A stretch of 56,532 nt of DNA from Synergistales bacterium (GTDB lineage Bacteria; Synergistota; Synergistia; Synergistales; Aminobacteriaceae). Under the pieces are notes generated by a model, which saw nothing but the letters and a program-made list of their open reading frames with translations, had not been told where the DNA came from and searched no databases. Position 1 is the first letter of the stretch; each line of letters starts with the position of its first letter. A program made the position numbers and the translations under genes. The stretch lies in contig BNVG01000001.1 in NCBI GenBank assembly GCA_025997935.1, forward strand, positions 1 to 56,532. The letters run 5' to 3'. Below, piece after piece: positions 8,129 to 16,570 of this stretch.

Positions 8129-8614
8129 TCATCTATCGTTCACTATCGGCTTACTATAAGAATACTCGGAGTCCCACGGAAAGAGTATCCAGGTGTCCTG
8201 CGTGACCTCCATGATGAACGTGTCGACAAACGGGCGGCCCTCGGGCTTCGAGTAGACCGTGGCAAAACAAGCTTTAGGCAGAAGGTTTCGCACAACTTTT
8301 GCGGTCTTGCCCGTGTCCACGAGGTCGTCTATGATGAGGCAGTCGGCCCCTCCGTCCGGCGCCTGAACGTCCTTCAGAACAACCGGCTCGCCCTGACGCT
8401 TAGCTGAATAGCTCGACACGCACACCGTATCCATGAGCTTTATGTTCAGCTCGCGCGCGACGATGGCCGCCGGGATAAGCCCGCCCCTGGCAACGCCTAT
8501 TATCTGTTTCCATGTCCCGAGCGTGTAAAGGCGCGCCGCCAGCATTTTGCAGTCCTGATGAATCCTGTCCCATGAGATGGAATAAGTCGCGTGATAACGT
8601 TCATCCACGCCCAT
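8129..8614 (-). CDS. gpt: xanthine/guanine phosphoribosyltransferase
   Basis: Purine salvage enzyme of 161 aa joining xanthine or guanine to PRPP in the cytoplasm. The PRPP-binding loop is seen as CLIIDDLVDTGKTAKVV near residues 92-108, and the N-terminal GVARGGLIPAAIVARELN segment is typical of Gpt. ATG at 8614 is chosen because AAGGAGG lies 9 nt upstream; the frame itself opens further back. It is divergent from flgH across a 177-bp AT-rich gap (8615-8791), in which I cannot place promoters with confidence. Confidence 0.85.
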   Translation of the reverse strand: MGVDERYHATYSISWDRIHQDCKMLAARLYTLGTWKQIIGVARGGLIPAAIVARELNIKLMDTVCVSSYSAKRQGEPVVLKDVQAPDGGADCLIIDDLVDTGKTAKVVRNLLPKACFATVYSKPEGRPFVDTFIMEVTQDTWILFPWDSEYSYSKPIVNDR

Positions 8615-8791
8615 GCGCTTTCGCCTCCTTTCAATATATAAAAGCCGAGCGCATTTTATCACCAACGGCCTTAAATATGTTAAAATACATAATATTATTT
8701 CAAGATTTCAATTTTGCGATTTTTATTTTGAAATTTTTTTATTTCCGTTTTAATTTTTAATTAACTTAATTAATATGGAGGCGGCGACGTT

Positions 8792-9382
8792 ATGAATAAA
8801 AATATGAAAAATAAATTCTATGCCGCGCTTGCGGCGGTTGTTTTCTCCGCGGTGTTTTTGCCGCGCGCTGAGGCCGTGTCGCTTTGGAACGACAAAACCA
8901 ACATGGTGACGGATCCGCGCCCGAGCCGCGCGGGAGACATCGTCACGGTGCTGGTGAACGAGCAGACGAACACGAAGGACGAGGCCAAGACGGATCTTCA
9001 AAAATCCTCCAGCAACTCGGTCAGCGACGGTACGGGCATCTTGAGGTTTATCCGCGCCCTTGCCCTTGACACGTCAAGCGAGGCAACCGGCGACAGCTCG
9101 GTCGAGCGCAAGCACACCGGGCGCACAACTCTCTCCTGCCTCGTCACGGACGTTTTGCCAAACGGGAACCTCGTAATAGAAGGCACCCGCGACATCCAGA
9201 CCAGCGAGGAGACATTGCAACTCCAGCTCACGGGCGTAATCAGGCCGCAGGACGTGAACGCCAACAACCAGGTTCCGAGCAACCTCGTGGCCAACGCCGA
9301 GCTCGCCATAAAGGGCAAAGGCTCGCTTACCCGGACGCAGAAAACCGGCGTCATAACGAAAATTCTCCAGACCATATTCTAA
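8792..9382 (+). CDS. flgH: flagellar L-ring protein FlgH, without a lipobox
   Basis: Outer-membrane ring of the flagellar basal body, 196 aa. Family hallmarks are the GDIVTVLVNEQT segment (about 49-60), LPNGNLVIEGTRDIQ (about 123-137), GVIRPQDVNANNQVPS and the closing AELAIKGKGSL. The N-terminus is an ordinary signal peptide ending PRAEA before VSLWND. There is no cysteine, so it is not a lipoprotein as FlgH is in enterobacteria. GGAGG lies upstream of the ATG. First gene of the flgH-flgI-flgJ run; flgI starts 4 nt after its stop. Confidence 0.92.
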   Translation: MNKNMKNKFYAALAAVVFSAVFLPRAEAVSLWNDKTNMVTDPRPSRAGDIVTVLVNEQTNTKDEAKTDLQKSSSNSVSDGTGILRFIRALALDTSSEATGDSSVERKHTGRTTLSCLVTDVLPNGNLVIEGTRDIQTSEETLQLQLTGVIRPQDVNANNQVPSNLVANAELAIKGKGSLTRTQKTGVITKILQTIF

Positions 9383-9386
9383 GGCC

Positions 9387-10538
9387 ATGAACAAATACAT
9401 AATCAAAAGCCTGTCGTTTCTCGCGTTGTTACTTTACGTCCTCATGCCTGACATATCTTTGGGCGCGGACTCTCGCGCCTTGGACGAAATGGATTTTTCT
9501 TATGTTCACCCTATGGTGCGTATAAAGGACATAGCGGATCTCGAGGGCGCGCGGTCAAACCAGCTGACGGGCATAGGTGTGGTCATGGGCTTGGCCGGGA
9601 CGGGCGACAAGGTTCCGATGGCGATGCAGATGATGAAAAACGTCCTTAGTCAATATGGCCTGAGCGTCGAACAAAGAGACATACGTAGCAAAAACGTCGC
9701 GGTGGTCTCCATAACGGCGGATCTGCCGCCTTATGTCAGGCCGGGACAGACTATCGATATAAGCGTAAACGCTATGGGCGACGCCAAGAGCCTTCAGGGC
9801 GGTACGTTGCTCCAGGCTCCCCTGAAAGCCGCTGACGGTCGAGTTTACGCCGTGGCTCAGGGGTCGGTGCTCGTAGGCGGCTACGCCGCTGGGGGGAGTT
9901 CGGCCACCACGACAAAAAACATCCCGACGGCCGGGAGAATCCCTAATGGCGCGATAGTCGAGCGCGACGTGCCCACAGATTACGCCGACGGCGGACAGCT
10001 GGCTATCCTCCTGCGTCAGCCCGACTTCACCACGGCGCAGAGAATCACCGACACGCTTAACTCCGCGTTCGGTCGCGTCGCCTATCCGGCTGACGCCGGG
10101 CGCATAATCATAGACCTGCCGCCTCAGTACGTAGGCGCGCCGACGGCCTTCATCGCCAAAATGGAAAAACTCGAGGTGGAGCCGGACGTAGGCGCGCGCG
10201 TCGCCGTAAACGAGCGCACGGGCACGGTCGTGATGGGCGGGGACGTCAAAATAAGCTCAGTCGCCGTCGCTCACGGCAACCTCACCGTATCGGTGTCCGA
10301 GAACACCAACGTAGTCCAGCCGGGCCCAATGTCGGGCGGCAACACGGCCGCGGAACGTAGCACAAATGTCGACGTGGACGAGGGAAAGGCGAGTTTTGTA
10401 GCCCTGCCCGCCACGACGACGGTCAAAGACTTAGTGAAAGTCATCAACGCCACGGGCGCGTCGCCGCGCGACGTAATAGAGATTTTACAGGCCATAAACG
10501 AAGCGGGCGCGCTCCACGGCCAGCTCATAAATATGTAA
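9387..10538 (+). CDS. flgI: flagellar P-ring protein FlgI
   Basis: Periplasmic ring around the flagellar rod, 383 aa, with an N-terminal signal peptide ending near ISLGA. Strong family signatures are VRIKDIADLEGARSNQLTGI, GVVMGLAGTGDK, PPYVRPGQTIDISVNAMGDA and LQAPLKAADGRVYAVAQG, ending in the conserved VIEILQAINEAGALHGQL. Together with FlgH it shows that the cell has an outer membrane. Confidence 0.97.
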   Translation: MNKYIIKSLSFLALLLYVLMPDISLGADSRALDEMDFSYVHPMVRIKDIADLEGARSNQLTGIGVVMGLAGTGDKVPMAMQMMKNVLSQYGLSVEQRDIRSKNVAVVSITADLPPYVRPGQTIDISVNAMGDAKSLQGGTLLQAPLKAADGRVYAVAQGSVLVGGYAAGGSSATTTKNIPTAGRIPNGAIVERDVPTDYADGGQLAILLRQPDFTTAQRITDTLNSAFGRVAYPADAGRIIIDLPPQYVGAPTAFIAKMEKLEVEPDVGARVAVNERTGTVVMGGDVKISSVAVAHGNLTVSVSENTNVVQPGPMSGGNTAAERSTNVDVDEGKASFVALPATTTVKDLVKVINATGASPRDVIEILQAINEAGALHGQLINM

Positions 10539-10553
10539 GCGAGGGTAAACAAG

Positions 10554-10979
10554 ATGAGCGCTATCGACACATATAACGTAAGGCCGGTAAACAACGACGT
10601 CCCGCAGGAAGTTCACGACACGCGCGAAGCCCGTAAACTCAAGGAGACATGTCAGCAGTTCGAGTCCATCCTGTGGGCCCAGATGATGAAGAAGGCCAAA
10701 GCGAACGCCCGGACTCTCGGCAGAGTAAACGGCGAGGAGCGAGAGCGTCCCTGGGCTCAAATGGAAGACTTGTCACTCGAGATGGCGTGTGAGGATTTGG
10801 CCAAGAGTAGCGGAACCGGTCTGTGGGAGGTTCTTTACAACAGCCTCGTAAAAGGCTTAGAGGCCGAGCTCAAGACAAAAGCCAGAGCCGGACAGGCTAC
10901 GGAAGCCGCGAGCGCCTACCAAAAATCCACGCTTCAAGATTACAGCCTTAGAGCGAAAAACACACTTGACGCCTTTTGA
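10554..10979 (+). CDS. flgJ: FlgJ-type rod-binding protein, no muramidase domain
   Basis: 141 aa matching only the N-terminal rod-binding domain of FlgJ (LKETCQQFESILWAQMMKKA and LSLEMACEDLAKSSGTGLWE). It would assist rod assembly in the periplasm. The C-terminal peptidoglycan hydrolase domain of enterobacterial FlgJ is absent, common outside Gammaproteobacteria. It starts 15 nt after flgI behind GAGGG. Confidence 0.85.
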   Translation: MSAIDTYNVRPVNNDVPQEVHDTREARKLKETCQQFESILWAQMMKKAKANARTLGRVNGEERERPWAQMEDLSLEMACEDLAKSSGTGLWEVLYNSLVKGLEAELKTKARAGQATEAASAYQKSTLQDYSLRAKNTLDAF

Positions 10980-10981
10980 AG

Positions 10982-11434
10982 ATGTCCCCCGATACGGAAA
11001 AACCGGAATGGTGGAGCGAGGGCGTCCGTTTTGAATGTCTTGGCTGTGGGCGGTGTTGCGGGGGAGCGCCTGGGGCTATATTCTTTACGCCCGAGGAGGA
11101 AGACCGCATAGTAAACAACATAGAGATAAACGGCTCGAAATTCACGAATACCGAGTTTCGGGCTTTGTTTGTCACCGGCAGATGGGGACGCCCCAGCTTC
11201 AAAGAACGGCATAACGGCGACTGCGTTTTTTACGACGCGTTGGCCCAAAAATGCAAAATCTACCTCCTGCGCCCGGCTCAATGCGCGCTCTTCCCGTTTT
11301 GGCCCTCGGTCATGGAGTCCCGGGAAAGCTGGGATTTAGAGGCCGCCCGTTGCCTCGGCATGAACGACGGCCCTGTTTGGTCGGCTGACAACATAAGGTT
11401 TCTTTTATCTAAAAGTCCGTTTGAAGACCTATAA
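10982..11434 (+). CDS. YkgJ-family cysteine-cluster (metal-binding) protein
   Basis: 150 aa with the CxxCGxCC opening motif ECLGCGRCCGGAPG (about 17-30) and later cysteines in GDCVFYD, QKCKIYLLRPAQC and ARCLG. The pattern is that of the CxxCxxCC family thought to bind zinc or an iron-sulfur cluster; function unknown. ATG at 10982 follows the flgJ stop by 2 nt, so it is co-transcribed with the flagellar genes. A TTG at 10976, overlapping flgJ, is the alternative start. Confidence 0.8.
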   Translation: MSPDTEKPEWWSEGVRFECLGCGRCCGGAPGAIFFTPEEEDRIVNNIEINGSKFTNTEFRALFVTGRWGRPSFKERHNGDCVFYDALAQKCKIYLLRPAQCALFPFWPSVMESRESWDLEAARCLGMNDGPVWSADNIRFLLSKSPFEDL

Positions 11435-11463
11435 CGAATAAATTTAAGAAAGGGTGGTTTATC

Positions 11464-12324
11464 ATGGCGAAGAAAAAAGGACGTCTCGAGTTTTTGGAAA
11501 TGAAAAAAAATAACGAAAAGGTCGCGTGGATAACGGCTTACGACTTCCCGACCGCCATGTTCGCGGAGGCCGCGGGCATGGATATGATTCTCGTGGGCGA
11601 CTCGCTTGGCATGATCGTCTTGGGTTACTCCGGCACAATTCCGGTAACTATGGACGACTGCATCAGCCACTGCAAAGCAGTCCGCAGGGGCGCGCCCAAC
11701 ACGTTCGTGATGGGAGACATGCCCTTCGGCTCCTACCAGATCTCGGACTCCGACGCCGTCGCTAACGCCGTTCGTTTCTTCAAGGAGGCGGATGTGGACG
11801 CCGTAAAGCTCGAGGGCGGCGTACGCGTGGAGAGCAAGCTGAGAGCCATAGCCGAAAGCGGCGTCTTGGTTTGCGGACATATCGGGCTTACGCCCCAAAG
11901 CTCCGGGCCTATGGGCGGGTTCAAAGCTCAGGGCGTCACGCCCGAATCGGCGCGCTTTGTCTTAGACGACGCGCTGGCCGTCGAGAGAGCCGGGGCGTAC
12001 GCGCTGCTGCTCGAGGGCATTCCGCCGGAGTTGACCGAGTTTATCCATAAGCGCCTGTCAATACCGGTCTACTCAATAGGAGCGGGGCTTCCCTGCGACG
12101 GGCAGCTCATAATATGCGGGGACATGCTGGGGCAGTTCCAGGCGTTCACGCCCAAGTTCGTCAAGAAGTACGCCAACGTCGCGGAAGTAGTCACAAACGC
12201 CTTCAAGAACTACGTCGACGACGTGAAGACAAGCAAATTCCCGGCGGACGAACACGTGTACCACATCCGCAAGGGCTGCGAGACGGAGTACGCCGCTATG
12301 TTGAAGGAGTACGAGAAAAAATAA
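11464..12324 (+). CDS. panB: 3-methyl-2-oxobutanoate hydroxymethyltransferase
   Basis: First enzyme of pantothenate synthesis, transferring a hydroxymethyl group from methylene-tetrahydrofolate to ketoisovalerate. 286 aa, a usual length. Signatures: WITAYDFPTAMFAEAAGMD, ILVGDSLGMIVLGY, MGDMPFGSYQ, VKLEGG, GHIGLTPQS and IPVYSIGAG with the metal-binding Asp and Glu residues in place. AAAGGGTGG precedes the ATG. No panC or panD lies next to it; a strong terminator follows directly. Confidence 0.96.
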   Translation: MAKKKGRLEFLEMKKNNEKVAWITAYDFPTAMFAEAAGMDMILVGDSLGMIVLGYSGTIPVTMDDCISHCKAVRRGAPNTFVMGDMPFGSYQISDSDAVANAVRFFKEADVDAVKLEGGVRVESKLRAIAESGVLVCGHIGLTPQSSGPMGGFKAQGVTPESARFVLDDALAVERAGAYALLLEGIPPELTEFIHKRLSIPVYSIGAGLPCDGQLIICGDMLGQFQAFTPKFVKKYANVAEVVTNAFKNYVDDVKTSKFPADEHVYHIRKGCETEYAAMLKEYEKK

Positions 12325-12332
12325 CTTTAAGC

Positions 12333-12365
12333 AAACGGCAGGGCGCAAAAACCGCCCTGCCGTTT
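12333..12365. terminator. bidirectional intrinsic terminator
   Basis: AAACGGCAGGGCG and CGCCCTGCCGTTT form a perfect 13-bp stem around a 7-nt loop between convergent panB and rubrerythrin. A T-rich tract follows on the plus strand. Confidence 0.9.
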
Positions 12366-12387
12366 CGTTTGTTTTGTTCGTAACCGT

Positions 12388-12966
12388 CTACCAGTTCTCG
12401 CCCAAAAGCTCGAAGTACGCCTGAGGATGGTCGCAGGCCGGGCACTTTTCGGGCGCACCGCTCGCCTCCAGCACGAAGCCGCAGTTGCGGCAACGCCACT
12501 TGACCTTTGCGTCTTTCTTGAAGACCTTGCCCTCGGCGATATTTTTGGCAAGCCCCAAAAAACGCTCCTCGTGAGACTTCTCGGCGACGGCGATGTTGCG
12601 GAAGATGGCCGCTATTTCTTTGAGGCCCTCTTCGTCGGCTATGCGCGCGAACTCGGGGTACATCTCAGACCACTCGTGTTTCTCCCCCGCCGCGGCGTCT
12701 TTGAGGTTTTGAAGGGTGTCGCGCTCAGGGCCCGCCGGGAACGACGCCGTTATCTCAATGTCGGTTGGGCCTTCCATGAGACGGTAAAGCCTCTGCGCGT
12801 GCTCTTTTTCCTGCTGCGCCGTCTCGGTGAATATGAACTCAACCTGCTTGAAGCCCTCTTTGGCCGCCTTGGACGCGAAAAACACGTAACGGTTGCGCGC
12901 CTGAGATTCCCCCGCGAAAGCCTTCATAAGATTTACCTGCGTCTTTGAGCCCTTTACGCTTGCCAT
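12388..12966 (-). CDS. rbr: rubrerythrin
   Basis: Peroxide-reducing di-iron protein of anaerobes, 192 aa. The ferritin-like domain shows the ligand motifs FAGESQARNRY, ETAQQEKEHAQR and NIAVAEKSHEERF. The C-terminal rubredoxin-like domain has the paired motifs CRNCG and CPACDH. GGGAGG lies ahead of the ATG. It points to an oxygen-sensitive lifestyle, in line with the hemerythrin further on. Confidence 0.95.
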   Translation of the reverse strand: MASVKGSKTQVNLMKAFAGESQARNRYVFFASKAAKEGFKQVEFIFTETAQQEKEHAQRLYRLMEGPTDIEITASFPAGPERDTLQNLKDAAAGEKHEWSEMYPEFARIADEEGLKEIAAIFRNIAVAEKSHEERFLGLAKNIAEGKVFKKDAKVKWRCRNCGFVLEASGAPEKCPACDHPQAYFELLGENW

Positions 12967-12978
12967 GATAATTCCTCC

Positions 12979-13845
12979 CTATCGTATCAGATCCCGCAAA
13001 AACGGCGGCAACACAAAAGAGGCGCCGTGAACTTCTTCTGAATAATACCGCGTTCCTTCAATCGACCTGACCGGCTTGCCCGGGTCGGGCGACAGCGACG
13101 CCGCGCCGTATGTCCACATTCCGCTCGGGTACGTCGGAACCGCGCCCCAGTACATTTTGACAACAGGGAACACAGAACGCATCTGTCCTATGGCCTGCTT
13201 CATAAGCGCGGTATCGGAAAACGGCGACTCAGTAAGCTCCGTCATGATGCCGTCTTTTTTCAGGACTCTTTTTATGTCTTCGTAGAACGGCGACTGGAAG
13301 AGACCGGCGGCGAAATCCACCGGGTCGGTGCTGTCAACGATAACAACGTCAAAGCGCTCGTTCGTCGTCTCGAGATACGACAACGCGTCCGCGTGTCTCA
13401 CGTCGGCGCGCTGATCAAAGAAGGCGGCGCTTGCGAAGGGCAGATACTTTTCGGAGGCCAGAGTTACGTCTTTGTCTATATCTATAAGTGTACAACACTC
13501 TACGCAGGGGTGCCGCAAAACCTCGCGCAAAATAGCCCCGTCGCCGCCGCCAACGATCAAAACCCGCCTCGGCATAGGGTGAGAACATAGCGGAACGTGA
13601 GCCATCATCTCGGAGTAACAGAACTCATCCCTCTCGGTAAGCTGAATCGCGCCGTCAAGCACGAGCGTCCTTCCGTACTCCGTCGTGTCGACTATGAGAA
13701 TGTCCTGATATTGTGTTTTCTTGCTGAAAATCGTCTCCGTCACGCGCAAGGACAAACGTAGACCGTCGCTCTGTTCCTCTGTGAGCCAGAGGCTGTTCTC
13801 CCGGCGAGCGCGCGTCACCGGCTCATACTTGTCCTCGTTTGACAT
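12979..13845 (-). CDS. speE: polyamine aminopropyltransferase (spermidine synthase)
   Basis: 288 aa. Transfers an aminopropyl group from decarboxylated S-adenosylmethionine to putrescine. Signatures: EFCYSEMMAHVPLCSHP, VLIVGGGDGAILREVLRH, DIDKDV and VDSTDPVDFAAGLF, with the substrate-facing acidic residues of the family. It lies 12 nt upstream of rubrerythrin and only 2 nt after the M23 peptidase gene, so a short minus-strand operon is likely. Confidence 0.93.
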   Translation of the reverse strand: MSNEDKYEPVTRARRENSLWLTEEQSDGLRLSLRVTETIFSKKTQYQDILIVDTTEYGRTLVLDGAIQLTERDEFCYSEMMAHVPLCSHPMPRRVLIVGGGDGAILREVLRHPCVECCTLIDIDKDVTLASEKYLPFASAAFFDQRADVRHADALSYLETTNERFDVVIVDSTDPVDFAAGLFQSPFYEDIKRVLKKDGIMTELTESPFSDTALMKQAIGQMRSVFPVVKMYWGAVPTYPSGMWTYGAASLSPDPGKPVRSIEGTRYYSEEVHGASFVLPPFLRDLIR

Positions 13846-13847
13846 CG

Positions 13848-14516
13848 TCAGTTGCGTCCGTCCTGTCTGTACACAAAATGCTGCGCCGGATATTTCAAAA
13901 GCGTTGACGGGTCACGAAAAACCCCGGCGCTCATAACGCCGAAATGAAGGTGCGGCGTAGTGGATCGCCCCGTATTGCCCGAATAGGCTATCATCTGCCC
14001 CGACTCTACCGCCTGCCCCTTCTTGACCAATATCTCAGAGCAGTGCGCGTAAAGCGTCCTGACGCCGTCCGCGTGGGATATTATGACCGTGTTTCCGTAG
14101 CCGTTGTAGGCCCGCGCCTCGGCGACAACGCCGTCCATCGCCGCCTGCACCGGCGTACCGCTGGGGACGGGAATATCCAACCCCTCGTGCATTATCCATC
14201 TTCCGCCCGGCCCCATACCACGCGGGCCAAAGCCAGACGACACCGCGCCTCTGACGGGCCAGGCCAAAGCGAGGGAGTCCTTGTTCGCGCTGTTTCCCTT
14301 CATGTTCCAGTCTCTCACGTTGGGCATTATCTGAGCCGTCGCCTTCATGAGCGACGGGACGTGAGACGGCATTTCATAAGAGCCGAGAGACGGCATGGAG
14401 GGCAATGTCACTATGCCCGGCAAAGGCGTCGCGGCAAACGACGCGCGGGCGGACGTAACCGAAAACAGAGCAAAAACAACAACGCGGAAAAATCCGCGGC
14501 AATGGCGTGACGACAA
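13848..14516 (-). CDS. M23-family (LytM) peptidoglycan endopeptidase, exported
   Basis: About 222 aa with an N-terminal hydrophobic signal segment (FFRVVVFALFSVTSARA) and a C-terminal LytM domain. Metal ligands are visible in HEGLDIPVPSG (H and D) and HLHFG. It should cut peptide cross-links of cell-wall peptidoglycan in the periplasm. A frame reaches 14579, but TTG at 14516 is preferred: AGGGGAGA lies 6 nt upstream and the signal peptide then begins at the right distance. Neighbouring polyamine and zinc-ribbon genes do not suggest a partner. Confidence 0.8.
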   Translation of the reverse strand: MSSRHCRGFFRVVVFALFSVTSARASFAATPLPGIVTLPSMPSLGSYEMPSHVPSLMKATAQIMPNVRDWNMKGNSANKDSLALAWPVRGAVSSGFGPRGMGPGGRWIMHEGLDIPVPSGTPVQAAMDGVVAEARAYNGYGNTVIISHADGVRTLYAHCSEILVKKGQAVESGQMIAYSGNTGRSTTPHLHFGVMSAGVFRDPSTLLKYPAQHFVYRQDGRN

Positions 14517-14598
14517 AAAAATCTCCCCTTTTTGCTGAGAAGGAGCGATAGTTTCATAAACGCGAGCCCTTTGCATCAAAGCGTTTGTTGCGGCGCGT

Positions 14599-14760
14599 TT
14601 ACTTTACGCTGAAACTCTTGGCGCTCCAGGATTTGCCTCTTTTAATTTCTCCGGCAATCAGTTCAAGATAACGACCGAAACACTTAGGACAACGCTTCGT
14701 AGACTCGTTCGCGTCAACCTCAACCTCAGCGCCACACTCAAGACAGCGAAACTTAGCCAC
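14599..14760 (-). CDS. small zinc-ribbon protein
   Basis: 53-aa protein starting at GTG 14760 with GGGAGG 9 nt upstream. It has two CxxC pairs, FRCLECG and KRCPKCFG, that would hold one zinc ion, then a basic tail (EIKRGKSWSAKSF). It resembles stand-alone zinc-ribbon or rubredoxin-like small proteins; function unknown. Its own near-consensus promoter lies just upstream, at the end of the queG-like gene. A real gene seems likely given start signal, motif and promoter together. Confidence 0.75.
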   Translation of the reverse strand: MAKFRCLECGAEVEVDANESTKRCPKCFGRYLELIAGEIKRGKSWSAKSFSVK

Positions 14761-14813
14761 GCAACATCACCTCCCAATATACCAATATACCAAAGTACAA
14801 ACAGCCTATTATT

Positions 14814-14842
14814 ATTCTAATAAAAAAATCCGTTCCCGTCAA
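14814..14842 (-). promoter_or_regulatory. promoter of the zinc-ribbon gene
   Basis: Minus strand TTGACG (14842-14837), 17-bp spacer, TAGAAT (14819-14814). It overlaps the last codons of the queG-like gene and lies about 55 bp ahead of the GTG start at 14760. Confidence 0.6.
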
Positions 14843-15882
14843 ATTATTTTTTCCAGCGCGCGTTTCGCCCTTTCGCGAACTATCGGGTATTCGTCTCTGA
14901 GGGCGTTTTCGATAAGGGGGGCGAAAACGTTCCTATAATCGTTGACCATCGCGTTTATGGCGTTCAATTTCCAGCGCCAAAGAGACTCTTTATTGATATA
15001 GAAAAATTTGCGGCTCAGTACACGCTCTATTTCTTCGTAAGTAGCCGCGAGAATTTTTTCAGGCGACAAAAACGGGCTCAAGTCTTCAAGCCCCGGAAAA
15101 TCATCGGCCTCGCTCCACTTGTCACGGTTCATCGGGCAGGCGTCCTGACAGGCGTCGCAACCGTAAATCCAGGCGCCTATTTGGCCGTTTGTCGCGTCGT
15201 CATAGGAGTTTTGGTCATTCGAAGTCGTCAGCTTGCTCACGCAAGTGGCCATGTTCATCGTGTAGGGCATACTCAAAGATTTTGTCGGGCAGGCTTTTAT
15301 GCACCTGTTGCAATCGCTCGGGCATTCCTTTAGGTCGTGACGCTCCGTCAACTCCATTTCCCCGTCCGTTATCCAAGCGGTTATGGTATGCCACGAGCCT
15401 TTTTCGGTGTAGAAAAAATTGTTGCGGCGAATTATGCCAAGCCCTGCCTTGTGGGCGGCCCATCTCATGGCCGTGAGGCCAGGATGTTCGTTGAACGCGG
15501 TTTTAAGCCCGAGTTCCTCCAGATACGCCCCGAATGAATTTAATATTTTGCGCTCAGGCGAATCCGGGTTGAAGCGCGAGTCCGTCAGGTAGCTTTTTCC
15601 GTATCTCGCGCGCGCGGCTTCGGGAATAACGTAACGCCCGTAGCGCGTCACGGCGACGACAATGGATTTTGCCCAGGGAAAGCTCCGCCTCACGTCGGCG
15701 AAACCCACGAAGCGGCCATAAACGGCCTCGCCGTCAGGTATCCGGCTCATCCGTTCTCTGAGTTTATCGGCATAATCAAGCATGTCCTCCGGCTTTATAA
15801 CGCCACATTTTTCTATGCCAAGCGAACGGGCTTTTTGCCGGATTTTTTGCTCGACGGGAAGACACGAATCATCAACGCACAT
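14839..15882 (-). CDS. QueG-like epoxyqueuosine reductase / iron-sulfur protein
   Basis: 347 aa. The N-terminal half matches the corrinoid-binding part of QueG and related reductases (AHKAGLGIIRRNNFFYT). The middle carries a double 4Fe-4S ferredoxin-like domain (CNRCIKACPTKSL and CDACQDACPMN). The tail has HEAT-like helices. QueG reduces epoxyqueuosine to queuosine in tRNA; an unrelated reductive role is possible because the first cluster motif is somewhat divergent. GGAGGAG precedes the ATG. No other queuosine gene is nearby. Confidence 0.7.
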   Translation of the reverse strand: MCVDDSCLPVEQKIRQKARSLGIEKCGVIKPEDMLDYADKLRERMSRIPDGEAVYGRFVGFADVRRSFPWAKSIVVAVTRYGRYVIPEAARARYGKSYLTDSRFNPDSPERKILNSFGAYLEELGLKTAFNEHPGLTAMRWAAHKAGLGIIRRNNFFYTEKGSWHTITAWITDGEMELTERHDLKECPSDCNRCIKACPTKSLSMPYTMNMATCVSKLTTSNDQNSYDDATNGQIGAWIYGCDACQDACPMNRDKWSEADDFPGLEDLSPFLSPEKILAATYEEIERVLSRKFFYINKESLWRWKLNAINAMVNDYRNVFAPLIENALRDEYPIVRERAKRALEKII

Positions 15883-15910
15883 AAGTCACTCCTCCTCCAA
15901 AGGTCGCCCC

Positions 15911-16570
15911 CTACTCAAGTTCCCTCTTCAGCCTCTCCACATTGCCCCTCACATCTCCGCCAACAGCCGCCGATATGACGCATATACCGTCCACGCCGCA
16001 ATCCATAACGCCACGCAGATTGCCGAATGAAACGCCTCCTATCGCCACAGACGGCAAGTCCGTGGCCGCCGCCGCAGTTCTCAGCCCCGGAAGCCCTATC
16101 ACGGAGTCGACGGCCTTGGAGCCCGTGCCGAACACCGCCCCAAGTCCAAGATAGTCCGCGCCGTCGCTGAGCGCGCGCCGCGCCTCGTCAGCGGTATGAG
16201 CCGATACGCCTATTATGAAGCCGAGGGGGGCGATGCGGCGCGCCTCAGTGGCCGGGATGTCGTCCTGGCCTAAGTGGACGCCGTCCGCGCCGCTCAGGAT
16301 GGCCACGTCGAGCCTATCGTTTACGATAAAAAGCGCGCCCCGCGAGCGGCATAGCTTGGACAGCGTTTTAGCCTCACGCAACATCTCGCCGCCGTCGGCC
16401 TCCTTGCCCGTCATATCTTTGTCGCGGAGCTGAATGGCCGTCGCGCCGCCTAAGAGGGCAAGATTCGCCTGATCTTCTATGCCAAGCGGCGCGCCTATTA
16501 CGCGGTCGGGGATGACGTAGAGCCTGAGCGCGCGCCGTAAATTCTCTTTTGTCCATGTCGTTTGCGTCAT
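15911..16570 (-). CDS. thiE: thiamin-phosphate synthase
   Basis: 219 aa. Joins HMP-pyrophosphate and thiazole phosphate into thiamin phosphate. Motifs: YVIPDRV, TAIQLRDKDMTG, FIVNDRLDVAILSGADGVHLGQDD, SAHTADEA and YLGLGAVFGTGSK. ATG at 16570 is chosen over 16588 because GGGAGG lies 9 nt upstream and the codon forms a TAATG overlap with the end of thiM. Last gene of the riboswitch-controlled thiD-thiM-thiE operon. Confidence 0.95.
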   Translation of the reverse strand: MTQTTWTKENLRRALRLYVIPDRVIGAPLGIEDQANLALLGGATAIQLRDKDMTGKEADGGEMLREAKTLSKLCRSRGALFIVNDRLDVAILSGADGVHLGQDDIPATEARRIAPLGFIIGVSAHTADEARRALSDGADYLGLGAVFGTGSKAVDSVIGLPGLRTAAAATDLPSVAIGGVSFGNLRGVMDCGVDGICVISAAVGGDVRGNVERLKRELE

